Part shown: in pieces, positions 9,668 through 18,953 of the stretch
Position numbering within the stretch: the first letter of the stretch is position 1
How the letters are laid out: each line of letters begins with the position of its first letter
Assembly (NCBI RefSeq): GCF_900078395.1
Contig: NZ_FKLA01000007.1
Coordinates: 225,924 to 289,923, forward strand
Length of the DNA: 64,000 nt
Direction: 5' to 3'
Source: Anaerotruncus rubiinfantis
GTDB lineage: Bacteria; Bacillota; Clostridia; Oscillospirales; Ruminococcaceae
Notes under the pieces: model-generated
Told to the model about the DNA's origin: nothing
What the model saw: only the letters and a program-made list of their open reading frames with translations
Databases searched by the model: none
Made by a program: the position numbers and the translations under genes

Positions 9668-10615
9668 TCAATAGTTGTCGGCGTTTTTGTCCTCCGGGAT
9701 GCAGGGCTTCATGGCAGCGATCGCCACCGAGAGCTGGACTTCGTCCGGCTCGAAGGTGGTCAGGTTCTGTAGCCAGAGCCCGGGCGCGGAGATGGCCCGT
9801 GTGAAAGGGTTGTCATGGCGTCCGGCAAACCGGATAACCTCATAGGAAAGGCCCACCACGACCGGCAGCAGCAGGATTTTCAGCCCGACGCGCAGCCAGA
9901 CGTTCTCCCAGCTGAGCACCGAGAACACAAAGATCGAAACGACCAGCACAATGAGCAGAAAGCTGGTGCCGCAGCGCGGATGAAAACGGGTATATTTTTT
10001 CGCGTTTTCCGGCGTGAGCTCGTCGCCGGCCTCGTAGCAGGCGATGGTCTTGTGTTCCGCGCCGTGGAATTCAAAAACCCGGCGGATGTCCTTCATCCGG
10101 GTGACCGCGTAGAGGTAAAGGATGAATACCGCGATTTTGATGAGCCCCTCGATGAGCGAAAGGGCCATATTCGGAAGCGCGGCCATGCCACCCACCCATT
10201 TGACCAGCGCGGCCGGCAGCAGCATGAACAGCCCGATGGCAATTGCCATTGCGAGCACGGTGACAATCACATTGAAGATGTATACGGCGCTGTCGCCAAG
10301 ATGCTTGTCCACCCACGCGTCAAATTTCGACGGTTCAGAGCCTTCCTCTTCGGCAAAACCGGAGATTTCAGCCGATTTCATCAGGCATTTATAACCGGTG
10401 ATCAACATTGCAATAAAATTACAGATGCCACGCAGGATCGGTGTCTTATTATACCATTTATTGGCCCCGGTTTCCCAAGTCTCCAGATAAAGCTCGCCGT
10501 CCGGCTTGCGGATGGCCATTGCGGAGGTGAACGGGCCGCGCATCATGACCCCCTCGATCAGGGCCTGACCGCCAATAGAAGTTTTTTTTGCGGCGCTACA
10601 GGATTTTTCGCTCAA
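9668..10615 (-). CDS. DUF1385 (YqhQ-like) membrane protein
   Basis: About 316 residues. The family signature KKTSIGGQALIEGVMMRGP is at the N-terminus, then several transmembrane segments (IFNVIVTVLAMAIAIGLFML, VFILYLYAVTRM) and the metal-site-like FHGAEHKTIACYEAG and RFHPRCGTSFLLIV stretches. The family is widespread in Firmicutes, often beside prmC/prfA; its function is not settled. The start is placed at TTG 10615, preceded by AAAGGA at good distance. The frame stays open to 10717, but the extra 34 residues do not look like family sequence. Confidence 0.85.
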   Translation of the reverse strand: MSEKSCSAAKKTSIGGQALIEGVMMRGPFTSAMAIRKPDGELYLETWETGANKWYNKTPILRGICNFIAMLITGYKCLMKSAEISGFAEEEGSEPSKFDAWVDKHLGDSAVYIFNVIVTVLAMAIAIGLFMLLPAALVKWVGGMAALPNMALSLIEGLIKIAVFILYLYAVTRMKDIRRVFEFHGAEHKTIACYEAGDELTPENAKKYTRFHPRCGTSFLLIVLVVSIFVFSVLSWENVWLRVGLKILLLPVVVGLSYEVIRFAGRHDNPFTRAISAPGLWLQNLTTFEPDEVQLSVAIAAMKPCIPEDKNADNY

Positions 10616-10720
10616 AATATCAATCCTTTCCGGCTTCCCGTGCTGGCAAGCCATCCGGTCCCGTGTCCCGGGACGGTCAACAAAAGACATCATACACCAA
10701 AATTGTGAACATTTCAAGGC

Positions 10721-12127
10721 TTAAGCCTGGACGCGCGGCAAAAGGATGGTCACGCGTGTACCGACATTTTCTTTGGAGGTGATGTCGAGCATTCCGCCGT
10801 GCAGCGAGACAATCTCGTCCGCAACCGCAAGCCCGATGCCCGATCCGCGGCGGGTGGAATTTGCCTTGAAGAATTTCTGCTTGACTTTGGGCAGGTCGGA
10901 TTCCTTGATGCCAAGTCCCGTGTCCGAAACGACAATACAGATGTTCTCGTCGGTCACGCTCGCGCGCACCGTCACACTGTCGCCCTTATCGGAATATTTA
11001 AGGGCGTTGTCAATGATATTGATGAACACCTGGCGCAGACGGTTGCGGTCGCCGAAAAACGGCGCGATCACATCCGGCTCCTCATAGACAAGCCGTTTCC
11101 CTTCATGCTTGGCGCGCTCCTCAAACATGAGCACCGCATCGGAAAGTTCGGCGATCAGGTCGATCCGGTCCTTTACAAGCTGCATGCGGCCGGATTGGAT
11201 ACGGCTGAAGTCGAGCAGCTCCTCCACCATCTGAGCAAGCCGTTCGGTTTCGTTCCCAATGACCCGCATCCCTTTCGCAAGCATCTCCGCATCGACCTCG
11301 CCGCCCATGTCCGCAAGCGTTTCGGACCAGCCTTTGATGGCGGTGAGCGGGGTGCGCAGCTCGTGAGAAACCGAGGAGATAAAATCGTTCTTCATTTTTT
11401 CATTGGCGGAAAGCTCTTCAGCCATATAGTTAATCGTATCGCAGAGTTCCCCGATTTCATCGTCGTTTTTCTTGTGCAGCCGCGCGCCGAAATCGCCGTG
11501 GGCAATTTTACGGGCGGTTTTGCCGACTTCGTCCACCGGGTTGACAATTGAATTGATGAAATAGGAGGAGGAGAAGATGACGAAGAAGATGATCGCCACA
11601 CCGATCAGTGTAAGAACCAAGATGAAGAGGATGATCTGCTGGTCAACCAAGTCGAGCGAGACGGCGAAACGCATTGCGGCCAGCTGGGTACCCTCCACCG
11701 GCGACAAAACGGTGATTGCCATGATCTTTTCGCCGTTTTGCGTGTAGATTTTTTCCGCTTCCCCGATTGGGCTCTGCATCGCCTCATAGAAATCGGGCAT
11801 GTAGATGCCGGTCCCTGGTTCAAATCCACTGGAGGTGAAGATCACGTTCCCGTCCGCGTCAATAGCCATGAGTTCCATCGAACTGCGCGCCTCAAAATTT
11901 TCCACAAGGCTGCGCACCTGGGTGGTAAAATTGGAAAGGCTGTCCTCTGAATAGGCGGTGAGCTGGTTTTTGACAGTATTGGCCTGCACCATGATCGCGC
12001 CGCGCACGTTGCTGTAATAAAACGCGCGTACGCCAAGCGAAAACCCGATTTCCAGCGCAATCAGGATCACAAGGATGACGCCGAGGTTGTTGAACAGCCA
12101 GCGTTTGGTTATTTTCTTGACAGCCAA
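10721..12127 (-). CDS. Two-component sensor histidine kinase
   Basis: 468 residues. Transmembrane helix 1 is about residues 13-35, an extracellular sensing loop of about 130 residues follows, and helix 2 is about 165-190. Next come a HAMP domain (INSIVNPVDEVGKTARKIAH), HisKA with the phospho-acceptor in SSVSHELRTPLTAIKGW (about residue 253), and HATPase motifs (N box INIIDNALKYS, G1 DTGLGI, G2 RRGSGIGLAV). The organisation is WalK/PhoR-like. The partner is the response regulator encoded upstream. A 143-base gap with palindromes separates the two genes, which is unusual for such a pair. Confidence 0.93.
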   Translation of the reverse strand: MAVKKITKRWLFNNLGVILVILIALEIGFSLGVRAFYYSNVRGAIMVQANTVKNQLTAYSEDSLSNFTTQVRSLVENFEARSSMELMAIDADGNVIFTSSGFEPGTGIYMPDFYEAMQSPIGEAEKIYTQNGEKIMAITVLSPVEGTQLAAMRFAVSLDLVDQQIILFILVLTLIGVAIIFFVIFSSSYFINSIVNPVDEVGKTARKIAHGDFGARLHKKNDDEIGELCDTINYMAEELSANEKMKNDFISSVSHELRTPLTAIKGWSETLADMGGEVDAEMLAKGMRVIGNETERLAQMVEELLDFSRIQSGRMQLVKDRIDLIAELSDAVLMFEERAKHEGKRLVYEEPDVIAPFFGDRNRLRQVFINIIDNALKYSDKGDSVTVRASVTDENICIVVSDTGLGIKESDLPKVKQKFFKANSTRRGSGIGLAVADEIVSLHGGMLDITSKENVGTRVTILLPRVQA

Positions 12128-12149
12128 GGGTCATCCTCCTTTCTATATT

Positions 12150-12262
12150 CCAAATCCGTCCGCGAAGCGGGCGGGCCATCGAAGATGGCTCCCCACGGGG
12201 GATCCAAAGGGGGTTACATACCCCCTTGAGCAGCCGTCGCGCGAAGCGCGCTCCGCCGTAGG
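12150..12262 (-). repeat. Palindrome-rich gap between response regulator and kinase, partial copy of a dispersed repeat
   Basis: Several nested inverted repeats, the best being AAGGGGG (12207-12213) with CCCCCTT (12221-12227). Read on the minus strand it gives TCAAGGGGG, ten bases, CCCCCTT and then GGATCCCCC. The copy near 54557 has TTCAAGGGG, spacer, CCCCTTGAAAATCCCCC. Only this half of the repeat is recognisable here. Confidence 0.45.
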
Positions 12263-12270
12263 CGGGAAGG

Positions 12271-12975
12271 CTACTTTTGGACCCATTTGTAACCGAAGCC
12301 CCAGACGGTGAGGAGGAATTCCGGCTCGGAGGGAATGTCCTCCAGCTTCATACGAAGCCGGCGGATGTTCACGTCGACGATCTTGATATCCCCGAAATAG
12401 TTTTCGCCCCAGACCTTGTTGAGGATGTCCTGCCGGCTGAGAGCAGTGTTCGGGTTCGAAAAGAAATATTCGAGAATCTGGTATTCCACCTGGGTAAGTT
12501 CCAAGATTTTGCCGTTTTTGGAGACGGTGCGGCTCTTGAGATTCAGGACGAACGGGCCGGATTTGAGTTCGCTTTTGACTGGGGCCTGTGCCCTTTCAGC
12601 TGTCATGGTGACACGGCGGTGGATTGCGTCGACCCGCGCGACCAGCTCGGACGGGGAGAACGGCTTGGTGACATAGTCGTCCGCGCCGATCATCAGGCCG
12701 TTGACCTTGTCCATCTCCTGGCCTTTGGCGGTCAGCATGATGATGCCGACCGAAGCGTTTTTTTCCCGAATGCGGCGGCAGACTTCAAAGCCGTCGATGC
12801 CGGGCATCATCACATCGAGCAGAACCACGTCAAAATAGGTGGGATTGCGGTCAAAGATCTCCATGGCATCTTCGCCGTTTGGGACATCCACCACCTCATA
12901 GCCGGAGCGTTTGAGATTGATGACTTCAAAATCACGGATGACGTCCTCATCCTCCACGACCATAATTCGTTTCAT
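12271..12975 (-). CDS. OmpR/PhoB-family response regulator
   Basis: 234 residues. The receiver domain has the acidic pair in VVEDED, the phospho-acceptor Asp54 in VVLLDVMMPG, the switch Thr in IIMLTAKGQ and Lys in YVTKPFSPSEL. The C-terminal winged helix has ELTQVEYQILEYFFSN and VDVNIRRLRMKLE. The start is ATG 12975 with AAAGGTGG upstream; an earlier in-frame ATG at 13011 lacks a ribosome binding site. It is encoded 46 bases after the lipoprotein and ahead of its kinase. Its regulon cannot be read from the window. Confidence 0.93.
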   Translation of the reverse strand: MKRIMVVEDEDVIRDFEVINLKRSGYEVVDVPNGEDAMEIFDRNPTYFDVVLLDVMMPGIDGFEVCRRIREKNASVGIIMLTAKGQEMDKVNGLMIGADDYVTKPFSPSELVARVDAIHRRVTMTAERAQAPVKSELKSGPFVLNLKSRTVSKNGKILELTQVEYQILEYFFSNPNTALSRQDILNKVWGENYFGDIKIVDVNIRRLRMKLEDIPSEPEFLLTVWGFGYKWVQK

Positions 12976-13021
12976 ATCTGGAAAACCACCTTTCAAGTGA
13001 GATAGCTGCATTAGGTAAGCA

Positions 13022-14443
13022 TTACAGCAGCCGGAACATCCGCTGCAGTTCGGTCAGAGTGATTGAAAGCTCCGGGTCGGCCGAATCCGGTGGTACATAA
13101 CCGTAATAGGTAAACGCGCCGCGGGTTTCAAAAATTTTGTAGTTATCGAGGAATTTATCTTGGTAGTCTTTCTGGGAAACCACCCGAATGCGCGCGAGCT
13201 CTCCCGCGATGCCAAGCAGCGGCTCGTCGAGTTCCGGATCGTATTTGATAAAGCTCCACTCGCCGTTTTCACTCTGGTTGACCACCGTGACGCGGCCAAT
13301 CCATTCGGGCGGAAATTCCACCCGGTAGCCGCCGGAACGGTTCGAGTGGTTAAAGACACCCGCATAGACCCGGTGAAACCGGCTGCCAGAAAGCTGGTTA
13401 TATTCGGTGAGATAGATGGGGTCCACTTCCTTGTCGGCGTCCTCGTAGCCGGGCAGGAGCGAGCTGGTGGGGATTTCAATGACTCCGTCGCCGTTGATAT
13501 CCATGCAGATTGCGGTTTCATCCGCGCGGCGGGTCTGTTCGTAAAGGGAGGACGCCTGCTCCATTTCCTCCTCGGTGAGTTCCGAGCCTTCCTCCTGGGC
13601 ATACTCCAGATCATAGCCGATGACTGGCACGAGGACCCGGTCTGAAATGGTGAACACCTCGGTGACCAGCTCCCCCCCGCCAATCATTTCGTCGATGAAG
13701 ATTGCCTTCTGTGGGTTGGCGAGGGTCAGCTGCCCCGAAGTGGTGCCCGCGAAATGCAGGATCGACTCGGAGAGCGGCAGTTCGCTGGTGATGGTGACGT
13801 TGTAGCCGTCATAGGTGACCAGCTTGATCCAGGAGGACTGCGCGCGGGTGCCGGAATCCCGGCTGAGCATGCAGATATCGGAAAGCCCGTCGGCGTTGAA
13901 ATCGTCGATCAGGTAGGCGTTGTAGGAGGTGTCCGAGCGGTTGCTGTCAAGGATGCTCTCGAGCTCGCCGTCCTCGTAGGAGTAGACGTTCATCTCCATC
14001 TCTTCACGTTCCGCGCTCGACCATCCGATGATGATATCGTCCTGCGGCCGTCCGGAGATGCGTGCGAAATCGATGAACTCAACGTCCCGGTCGACGCCGG
14101 CCTTTTCGCAGACCGAGCGCCATTGGCCGTCGATCCGGTCCATGATCGAAAGGCGGGTGTAATCGTTGAAGTTGACCGCGTAAAAGACGATGGCTTCCTC
14201 TTCGCCGTCGCCGTCGATGTCATGGAACACAAAGGCTGAACGGTAGTCGCCGGTCTTGGGATATTTGAAGCTAATGTTGGAGGCGATAACCGCGTCGTGC
14301 AGCGCGTCGTCGATCTCCTTCTGTTCGGCGGTGAGACGCGGCGGCTTCATCAGCTCCTCCGTGACCGGATTGAAACCGGAACAGGCGGACAACAGCGTGC
14401 ACAGCGCCATGAGCGCCCCCAAAAGCCAAAGCTTTTTTGCCAT
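13022..14443 (-). CDS. Lipoprotein with DxDxDG repeats, first gene of the two-component operon
   Basis: 473 residues. The signal peptide ends in a lipobox (LLSACSG, Cys21), so it should be a membrane-anchored lipoprotein. Three acidic loops resemble calcium-binding or FG-GAP/VCBS blades: DIDGDGEEEAIVF, DDFNADGLSDICML and DINGDGVIEIP. No enzyme motif was found. The position directly upstream of the response regulator and kinase suggests a role in sensing or a shared stimulus at the cell surface; this is inference. Minus-strand TTGACA (14505-14510) and TATAAA (14484-14489) lie upstream, with a short 15-base spacer. Confidence 0.8.
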   Translation of the reverse strand: MAKKLWLLGALMALCTLLSACSGFNPVTEELMKPPRLTAEQKEIDDALHDAVIASNISFKYPKTGDYRSAFVFHDIDGDGEEEAIVFYAVNFNDYTRLSIMDRIDGQWRSVCEKAGVDRDVEFIDFARISGRPQDDIIIGWSSAEREEMEMNVYSYEDGELESILDSNRSDTSYNAYLIDDFNADGLSDICMLSRDSGTRAQSSWIKLVTYDGYNVTITSELPLSESILHFAGTTSGQLTLANPQKAIFIDEMIGGGELVTEVFTISDRVLVPVIGYDLEYAQEEGSELTEEEMEQASSLYEQTRRADETAICMDINGDGVIEIPTSSLLPGYEDADKEVDPIYLTEYNQLSGSRFHRVYAGVFNHSNRSGGYRVEFPPEWIGRVTVVNQSENGEWSFIKYDPELDEPLLGIAGELARIRVVSQKDYQDKFLDNYKIFETRGAFTYYGYVPPDSADPELSITLTELQRMFRLL

Positions 14444-14577
14444 CCCGGTTCCCTCCTTTACTGTTTCACATAGATAAACTCAGTTTATAGCAAAATGGCT
14501 GTTCTGTCAACGAAAGCGTGCCGGAATATCCCGGCGGCCAAAAACAGTTTTGACGCGCAAAGAGCTCAAAATACAGG

Positions 14578-14605
14578 AAAGCCGCCGCCCGCAGGCGTCG
14601 GCTTT
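14578..14605 (-). terminator. Probable terminator of the XRE regulator gene
   Basis: A 12-bp stem with one mismatch (14578-14589 with 14594-14605). On the minus strand it lies about 90 bases after the stop of the regulator at 14693 and is followed by a T-rich stretch. Confidence 0.5.
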
Positions 14606-14692
14606 CAAAAAAAGTTTACGGTTTGGAAAAATAAGACACCGGGTTTGGCGATTGCGCCGTCGGGGGAAAGGTGGTAAAATAATTTTATTCGA

Positions 14693-15400
14693 TCATTTGC
14701 GGGGCGCGGGCGGATAGGCGATGCGCGCCTCGGAATTCTGGATGAGGTTTAAAAGTGAGGACGCGAACAGCGGGTATTCCTTCGAAAGCGCCTCAGTCGT
14801 GACATAGAGCGGGTCGACGTTCGGGATGCGTTCCATCTCGGCGGCCGGGTCGCCTTTGGAGATTGACTGCGCGTTTGCAAAGCAGATGTCCATCGCGGCC
14901 CCGGCATAGGGCTGCGCGACCGTTTCCGGCACAGTGAAAAGGGCGCTCTGATTGCGCGGGTTCGCGCCGTAGACCAGCCGGAACATCCGGTAGACCGCCA
15001 GCATCAGATAGGACGAAACCTCCCCCACCAGCGGTTTGCAGCTGCTGCGCGAGAGCAGGTCGAAAAGGATATTGAGCGAATTGGCTATGAGTTTTTTGTT
15101 GAGCACCGGCAGAACGCCCGCCTTAAAAACGTTTTCCTTGCCGGTCGCATCCGGTTCGGGGATATCCTCCACCGTCAGTTTGGAGCCGGTACGGTCGGGA
15201 GAGCGGCCAAGCATATAGTCGCAGGAAACGCCGTAGAAATCGGCGCAGCGGATCAGGAAATCCAGCCCGCATTCGCGGATTCCCTTCTCGTAGTGGGAAA
15301 GCAGCGCCTGGGAGATGCCAAGCTTGGACGCGGCCAGCTTCTGGCTGATCCCGCGCTCTTTGCGCAATAAGGTCAGGACTCTTGGAAAATCAGCGTTCAT
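14693..15400 (-). CDS. XRE-family transcriptional regulator with C-terminal effector domain
   Basis: 235 residues. The N-terminal HTH_3 domain is RVLTLLRKERGISQKLAASK and LGISQALLSHYEKGIRECG (residues 7-45), then the typical ADFYGVSCDYMLGRS. A long C-terminal region of about 150 residues is not recognised and may bind a ligand or dimerise. The gene diverges from the histidine phosphatase at 15574, and the AT-rich 170-base gap between them contains AATATTATCAATATT, a possible operator. Its targets are unknown. Confidence 0.85.
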   Translation of the reverse strand: MNADFPRVLTLLRKERGISQKLAASKLGISQALLSHYEKGIRECGLDFLIRCADFYGVSCDYMLGRSPDRTGSKLTVEDIPEPDATGKENVFKAGVLPVLNKKLIANSLNILFDLLSRSSCKPLVGEVSSYLMLAVYRMFRLVYGANPRNQSALFTVPETVAQPYAGAAMDICFANAQSISKGDPAAEMERIPNVDPLYVTTEALSKEYPLFASSLLNLIQNSEARIAYPPAPRK

Positions 15401-15573
15401 TTGTCAATACCCCTCAAAAACCTTTTCTCTTTTTATATCAGAACCCGCAAAAAGCGGGCCCACAAGGTCTTTTACGTATTGTAAATTATATAATACCCAA
15501 AACCTTTTGTAAATAGTCGATCCCGAATATTATCAATATTTGTAGAATAAAGTAAAAAAGGGGCGCTTGATTT

Positions 15574-16230
15574 ATGCTAACATACAAAATCCACCTGATC
15601 CGGCACGGTCTGACACAGGGGAACCTCGACGGGCGGTACATCGGCATGACTGACCTGCCGCTCTGCGGAGAAGGCCGCCGCCAGCTGGAGGAGCTGCGCC
15701 GCGCCTGTGAATACCCGCAGGTGGACCGGGTTTTTGTCAGTCCGCTGCTGCGTGCGAAGGAATCGGCTGAGATTCTCTATCCCGACCGGTACACCGAAGT
15801 GGTGGACAAGCTGCGCGAACTCGATTTCGGCGCGTTTGAAAACCGCGCGATCAGCGACTTGGAGCGCGATCCGGATTTTCAGAGGTGGATCTCATCCCCA
15901 CCGGACACAAAGGCGCCGGGCGGCGAGAGCGGCGCGGACCTGCAGGGCCGCGCGGTCGAAGCGCTCGCGTATATCTTTGCGCAGATGATGGAGAAGCGTG
16001 CCGCCTCCACGGCGGTTGTAACCCACGGCGGGCTCATCATGAATCTGCTTGCGGCGATGGGGCTGCCGCAGCGGGAAGCGGTGCGCTGGAACGTGCAGCC
16101 TGGCCGCGGCTATACGATCCTGCTGACCCCGCAGATGTGGATGCGCGACCACAAGTTTGAGGTCTACGCGCAGATTCCCTATGAGGAGGAACGGGAGGTT
16201 GACGAGCCGTTTTTTGTCGACCGGGAATGA
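15574..16230 (+). CDS. Histidine phosphatase family protein (phosphoglycerate mutase-like)
   Basis: 218 residues. The catalytic RHG motif is in HLIRHGLTQGNLDGRYIG, followed by LPLCGEGRRQLEEL, FVSPLLRAKESAEIL, a second-site ELDFGAFENR and the C-terminal His in VVTHGGLIMNLL. This pattern fits the branch that includes GpmB-like enzymes and CobC (alpha-ribazole phosphatase). No cobalamin genes are nearby, so the substrate is left open. Ribosome binding site AAGGGG precedes ATG 15574. The N-terminus (LTYKIHLIRHG) is complete. Confidence 0.85.
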   Translation: MLTYKIHLIRHGLTQGNLDGRYIGMTDLPLCGEGRRQLEELRRACEYPQVDRVFVSPLLRAKESAEILYPDRYTEVVDKLRELDFGAFENRAISDLERDPDFQRWISSPPDTKAPGGESGADLQGRAVEALAYIFAQMMEKRAASTAVVTHGGLIMNLLAAMGLPQREAVRWNVQPGRGYTILLTPQMWMRDHKFEVYAQIPYEEEREVDEPFFVDRE

Positions 16231-16324
16231 ATCAGGTGGAAACGCTGGACTTTTTTACATTGCAGTGATAAAATGAACGGAAATGTTATTCAGAAGGAAT
16301 TTTCAACGCAAAGGGGTTTTTAAT

Positions 16325-17410
16325 ATGCAAGAGATAAAAATCTGTGTGCTGGAAGGCGACGGCATCGGCCCGGAGATTGTGAGGCAGGCGGTCAAGGTGC
16401 TGAAAGCTGCCTGTGAAGCGTCCGAAATCCAGCTCACCCTCGACTATGCGCTGCTCGGCGGCGCGGCGATTGATGAAACCGGCGTACCGCTGCCCGATGA
16501 GACGGTCGCGAAGTGCAAAGCCGCTGACGCGGTGCTGCTCGGCGCGGTCGGCGGGGAGAAATGGGACAACCTCCCCTCGAACCTGCGCCCGGAAAAGGGC
16601 CTGCTCGGCATCCGTTCGGCGCTCGGGCTGTTTGCCAACCTGCGTCCGGCGTCCATCTATCCGGCGCTGAAGGCCGCGTCGCCGCTCAAGGATGAAATTG
16701 TCGGCGCTGGTGTGGACATACTAGTTGTCAGGGAACTGACCGGAGATGTCTACTTCGGGGAGCATAACCGCAAACAGGAAAACGGATTCGAGGTCGGATA
16801 TGACATCATGCAGTATGCCACCTGGGAGATCGAACGGATCGCGCGGGTCGCGTTTGAGCTCGCGCGCAAACGCCGGGGCCGGGTCACTTCGGTGGACAAG
16901 GCGAACGTGCTGGAAACCTCCCGGGTCTGGCGCGAGACAGTCACCCGCGTGGCAGAGGAATATCCGGATGTATCCCTTTCACATATGTATGTCGACAATG
17001 CGGCCATGCAGCTGGTGCGCAACCCGGCGCAGTTCGATGTTCTTGTCACCGGCAATATCTTCGGCGATATCCTTTCGGATGAAGCTTCGATGATCTCCGG
17101 TTCGATCGGGATGCTCGCCTCCGCCAGCCTAGGCGGGGGGACGCTCGGCCTTTACGAACCGATCCATGGCAGCGCGCCGGATATCGCGGGCAAGGGACTT
17201 GCCAATCCGCTGGCCACCATCCTTTCGGTGGGCATGATGATGCGCTACACTTTCAATCGGCCGAACCTGGCGGACGCGATTGAACAGGCGGTTGAAGAAT
17301 CGCTCGGCGCTGCGCGCACCGCTGACATCAGGGATGCGTCCCTGCCGGTTTACACCACCGAACAGATGGGAGACTATGTGGCTGGCCAGGTGGCGCGGCT
17401 GCTCAAGTAA
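16325..17410 (+). CDS. leuB: 3-isopropylmalate dehydrogenase
   Basis: 361 residues. It oxidatively decarboxylates 3-isopropylmalate with NAD in leucine synthesis. Signature stretches: [61 protein letters not shown], and the metal/NAD region [20 protein letters not shown] with [12 protein letters not shown]. The start is ATG 16325 with AAAGGGG upstream; the frame opens at 16283, but those residues are not family-like. leuA, leuC and leuD are not beside it, so the pathway genes must be elsewhere. Confidence 0.94.
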   Translation: MQEIKICVLEGDGIGPEIVRQAVKVLKAACEASEIQLTLDYALLGGAAIDETGVPLPDETVAKCKAADAVLLGAVGGEKWDNLPSNLRPEKGLLGIRSALGLFANLRPASIYPALKAASPLKDEIVGAGVDILVVRELTGDVYFGEHNRKQENGFEVGYDIMQYATWEIERIARVAFELARKRRGRVTSVDKANVLETSRVWRETVTRVAEEYPDVSLSHMYVDNAAMQLVRNPAQFDVLVTGNIFGDILSDEASMISGSIGMLASASLGGGTLGLYEPIHGSAPDIAGKGLANPLATILSVGMMMRYTFNRPNLADAIEQAVEESLGAARTADIRDASLPVYTTEQMGDYVAGQVARLLK

Positions 17411-17438
17411 CCCTGGACATCCATAGGAGGAAAACATT

Positions 17439-18449
17439 ATGGGCTTATCAAAAATGCTGAAATCCAACGCGAAACACGCCATGTCAGGCGCGTGGGGGCG
17501 CGCGGTGGGGATTCTGTTCATCGCGGCAATCCCCACGCTGCTTATCAACCTGTTGGAATATGCCATCCGGCTGGTGAGCGGCGTGCCGGAGTTCGTTGAC
17601 TACGCTGGGACCCCAAACGTCGCATTTGACGACCTTTCCAACCTGGCGCTGGCTTCGTCGCTGATTTCGGTGCTGATCCTCATCCTGATGTTTATCATCA
17701 CCACGCCGCTGCAGCAAGGAGTCCTGCGCTGGTACTACCGCCGCACCGGCGGAGAAGATGACGGCGTTTCCGCTGTTTTCTATTATTTTGAAACTGCGAA
17801 GGATTACTTCAAGTCCTTTTGGCTTTATTTCCAGATCGGCCTGCGGATGCTCCTGTGGGAGATCCTGCTTGCGATCCCGCTTTTAGCGGGCGGAGGGGTG
17901 CTTGTCTATGCGATGCGCGGTCTTGATGGGGAGCTGCCGCCGGTCGTTAAGCTGGCCGCCGGCATTCTGGCGGTTATCTGGGTGACCATCATGGCGATCC
18001 TCAGCGTAATGATCTCGCTGCGGTACATGCTCGCGCCGTATATTTTGGCGGAGCATCCTGAAATCAAGGTGCGCAAGGCAATCAAACAGGGCGTCCGGCT
18101 GGTGAAGGGCTACAAGGGAAGCCTGTTTGTATTCGGGCTTTCATTCATCGGCTGGTACCTGCTCTGCATCTTTATTGTTCCCGCATTTTTCGTTGTGCCC
18201 TATGTGGCGTCGTCGTTCGCAATGTACGCGCGTTACCTGATCGCACGCGGCGAAATGGAACTCGCGCCGGAAGGAGGCAATGCGACACGGGAATATAAAC
18301 CGGAGATCGACCATTATGTTGAGACGCAGGATGCTGCGAGCCAGTCCGCGTCCCAAGAACCGCAGCCGGTGGTCTATCCGCCTGCTGCACAGGCGCAGGA
18401 GCTGCCGCCGGATCCGCAGAAGCCGGAAGACCGGGAAGACCAGCCCTGA
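17439..18449 (+). CDS. DUF975 family integral membrane protein
   Basis: 336 residues. Several transmembrane segments are evident (residues about 23-45, 70-95, 125-150, 165-190, 225-255). The N-terminus SKMLKSNAKHAMSGAWGRAV and the stretch LIFIITTPLQQGVLRWY-like (IMFIITTPLQQGVLRWYYR) fit the DUF975 family. The C-terminal 60 residues are proline/glutamine-rich and probably disordered in the cytoplasm. Function is unknown. It follows leuB by 28 bases with ribosome binding site AGGAGG, and a strong terminator closes the unit. Confidence 0.8.
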   Translation: MGLSKMLKSNAKHAMSGAWGRAVGILFIAAIPTLLINLLEYAIRLVSGVPEFVDYAGTPNVAFDDLSNLALASSLISVLILILMFIITTPLQQGVLRWYYRRTGGEDDGVSAVFYYFETAKDYFKSFWLYFQIGLRMLLWEILLAIPLLAGGGVLVYAMRGLDGELPPVVKLAAGILAVIWVTIMAILSVMISLRYMLAPYILAEHPEIKVRKAIKQGVRLVKGYKGSLFVFGLSFIGWYLLCIFIVPAFFVVPYVASSFAMYARYLIARGEMELAPEGGNATREYKPEIDHYVETQDAASQSASQEPQPVVYPPAAQAQELPPDPQKPEDREDQP

Positions 18450-18461
18450 AAAAATGGATAT

Positions 18462-18499
18462 AAAAAAGCCTCGGAGCCAAGCTGCTCCGAGGCTTTTTA
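18462..18499. terminator. Terminator after the DUF975 gene, also facing the AbrB-like gene
   Basis: A perfect stem of about 15 bp (AAAAAGCCTCGGAGC and its complement, loop CAAGCT) with T run. The convergent AbrB-like gene ends at 18546, so the hairpin can serve both. Confidence 0.85.
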
Positions 18500-18545
18500 A
18501 ATTTCCTTTCCCAATAAATCCCACATCACATCAAATAAAAGAGCT

Positions 18546-18791
18546 TCAGTCAATTTCCGCAAGTTGTTTGACGCAGTCGGCACAGACATTTCGTCCTTTG
18601 AAGTTGACAACGTTGATTGCGCTGTTGCAGAAGATACAAGCCGGTTCATACTTCTTCAGAATGATATGGTTGCCGTCCACATAGATTTCCAGTGAATCCT
18701 TCTCGTTAATATCCAGTGTACGCCGCAATTCGATCGGAAGGACGATCCGCCCGAGCTCGTCGACTTTGCGCACGATACCGGTAGATTTCAT
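18546..18791 (-). CDS. AbrB/SpoVT-type transition-state regulator with C-terminal cysteine pairs
   Basis: 81 residues. The swapped-hairpin DNA-binding domain is MKSTGIVRKVDELGRIVLPI plus ELRRTLDINEKDSLEIY. The C-terminus holds two Cys pairs, CIFC and CADC, 15 residues apart, probably a zinc knuckle. Such proteins repress growth-phase and sporulation genes in Firmicutes. ATG 18791 has a near-perfect AAAGGAGGT ribosome binding site. Its promoter is at 18826-18854, and ATCGTAAA is repeated around it, possibly for autoregulation. Divergent from spmA. Confidence 0.9.
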   Translation of the reverse strand: MKSTGIVRKVDELGRIVLPIELRRTLDINEKDSLEIYVDGNHIILKKYEPACIFCNSAINVVNFKGRNVCADCVKQLAEID

Positions 18792-18825
18792 GAACATACC
18801 TCCTTTCCAGTAAAACCTTTCTTTC

Positions 18826-18854
18826 AATATATCGTAAAAATGGAAAAATGTAAA
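18826..18854 (-). promoter_or_regulatory. Promoter of the AbrB-like gene
   Basis: On the minus strand TTTACA (18849-18854), 17 bases, TATATT (18826-18831), with the -10 box 34 bases upstream of the start codon. Confidence 0.55.
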
Positions 18855-18953
18855 TAAAATAGATCGTAAAGATTTGCTAATTGTGAGATCTGGACAAACA
18901 TAAGCAAAGAAACTGTGTAATAGTAATATAAATAATCGAGGTGGTTAGCGGAT

